NCBI GenBank assembly: GCA_010645155.1
Contig: CM021316.1
Coordinates: 2,525,249 to 2,589,248, forward strand
DNA: 64,000 nucleotides
Direction: 5' to 3'
Source of the DNA: Tigriopus japonicus
Taxonomy: Eukaryota > Arthropoda > Copepoda > Harpacticoida > Harpacticidae
Below the pieces are notes generated by a model. That model was not told the DNA's origin, made no database searches, and was given only the letters and a program-made list of their open reading frames with translations. Made by a program: the position numbers and the translations under genes. Positions 63,443 to 64,000 of this stretch are shown one piece after another. Position 1 is the first letter of the stretch; every line of letters begins with the position of its first letter.

Positions 63443-64000
63443 GATCACTAGACCTACCTAAATTCTTTCAAAACCCAGATGTTACTGGAATACTTTAACT
63501 CCTCGTTTTTGAGATGCTGTCTTTTACGCTTGTTCTCCAGCTTTAATGCCTTTAACCGGTCAAAAGTCGACTGGTGGAGTATAGCCAGTTTGCACGCTTA
63601 TCGGACCTCTTGTTCTCGAAGTAGGATCAGATCAGGATCAAGGCTGGGCGAAGCACCTAGAGGGAACCACCACAAATTCGCAAAAAAGATCCGGAAGAGC
63701 AATCTTGAGGGATTATTCTGGACTGGACCAGGACTAGGAATCAAGTGATCGACGATGTTGAACTTGCCTCGAGAGGTGGTCTCAAGGGCGGTTTATATGG
63801 AGTGTGGTTATGAGGAAGGAGAAGGAGAAGCTGCAGACGATGGAGATAACTCACAAGAGGTGAGGGATTAAAGGAGCTCTTCGGGGAACTATCCGTTATC
63901 GAGTGGTCGGTGGGCTGAAATCAACCCAGTACATGAACAACGGACGCCAACGACAAATTCTTCTCCCAATCCAAAACGAACGGAGACCTTGGAAAAGAAA
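63443..64000. other. Upstream region of EAAT
   Basis: Presumed 5' leader and promoter side of the transporter. An acceptor-like GAATTTAG just before the ATG could mark an upstream noncoding exon. No protein gene was recognised. Confidence 0.35.

Noticed and set aside
1..64000. CRISPR arrays, bacterial operons, rRNA genes or phage modules
   Set aside because: No spaced short repeats, no Shine-Dalgarno-led gene strings and no rRNA motifs; gene structure is eukaryotic throughout.

Overview
The window is animal nuclear DNA. Its genes are split by GT-AG introns, starts sit in CAACATG or CACCATG contexts, introns and spacers are AT-rich, and DNA transposons and a tRNA-derived SINE are present. The proteins (a Brummer/ATGL-type lipase, a SOL/CAPN15 calpain, a DOS/GAB adaptor with paired SHP2 docking tyrosines, a CRAL-TRIO protein, PGAP2 and a glutamate transporter) are bilaterian, and their details look arthropod-like. 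A crustacean such as a copepod is plausible, but that is inference; no rRNA or mitochondrial marker is present to settle it.

Layout. 1-4308: spacer, perhaps with a noncoding first exon of the lipase. 4309-9939 (+): patatin-like lipase, 5 coding exons and an alternative last exon; intron 4 carries a complete non-autonomous hAT-like element. 10931-15736 (-): calpain, nine exons, 1063 residues, tail-to-tail with the lipase. 15737-20376: spacer with a hAT-like element that contains a SINE (16836-17875) and an internally deleted mariner-like element (18998-19749). 20377-32690 (+): DOS/GAB adaptor, six coding exons, with a 9.2 kb first intron holding a foldback repeat and transposon fragments. 34137-35276 (-): CRAL-TRIO protein, with a small coiled-coil gene (35538-35921) close upstream on the same strand. 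35922-44616: 8.7 kb in which no gene was recognised. 44617-55415 (+): PGAP2, four coding exons visible. 56469-63442 (-): excitatory amino acid transporter, eleven coding exons, with one GC-AG intron and an atypical HP1 loop. 63443-64000: spacer upstream of the transporter.

The genes do not form one pathway. They cover lipid mobilisation (lipase), cytosolic proteolysis (calpain), receptor tyrosine kinase signalling (DOS), lipid transfer (CRAL-TRIO), GPI-anchor processing (PGAP2) and glutamate uptake (EAAT). All exon models were built by eye from splice sites with matching phase; each full model sums to a whole number of codons.

I found no convincing wholly new system. The best leads are the phase-matched alternative 3' exons of the lipase, the intact short transposase ORF of the deleted mariner, the tight same-strand pair at 34137-35921 with a splice acceptor just before the second start codon, and the HP1 change plus GC-AG intron in the transporter.
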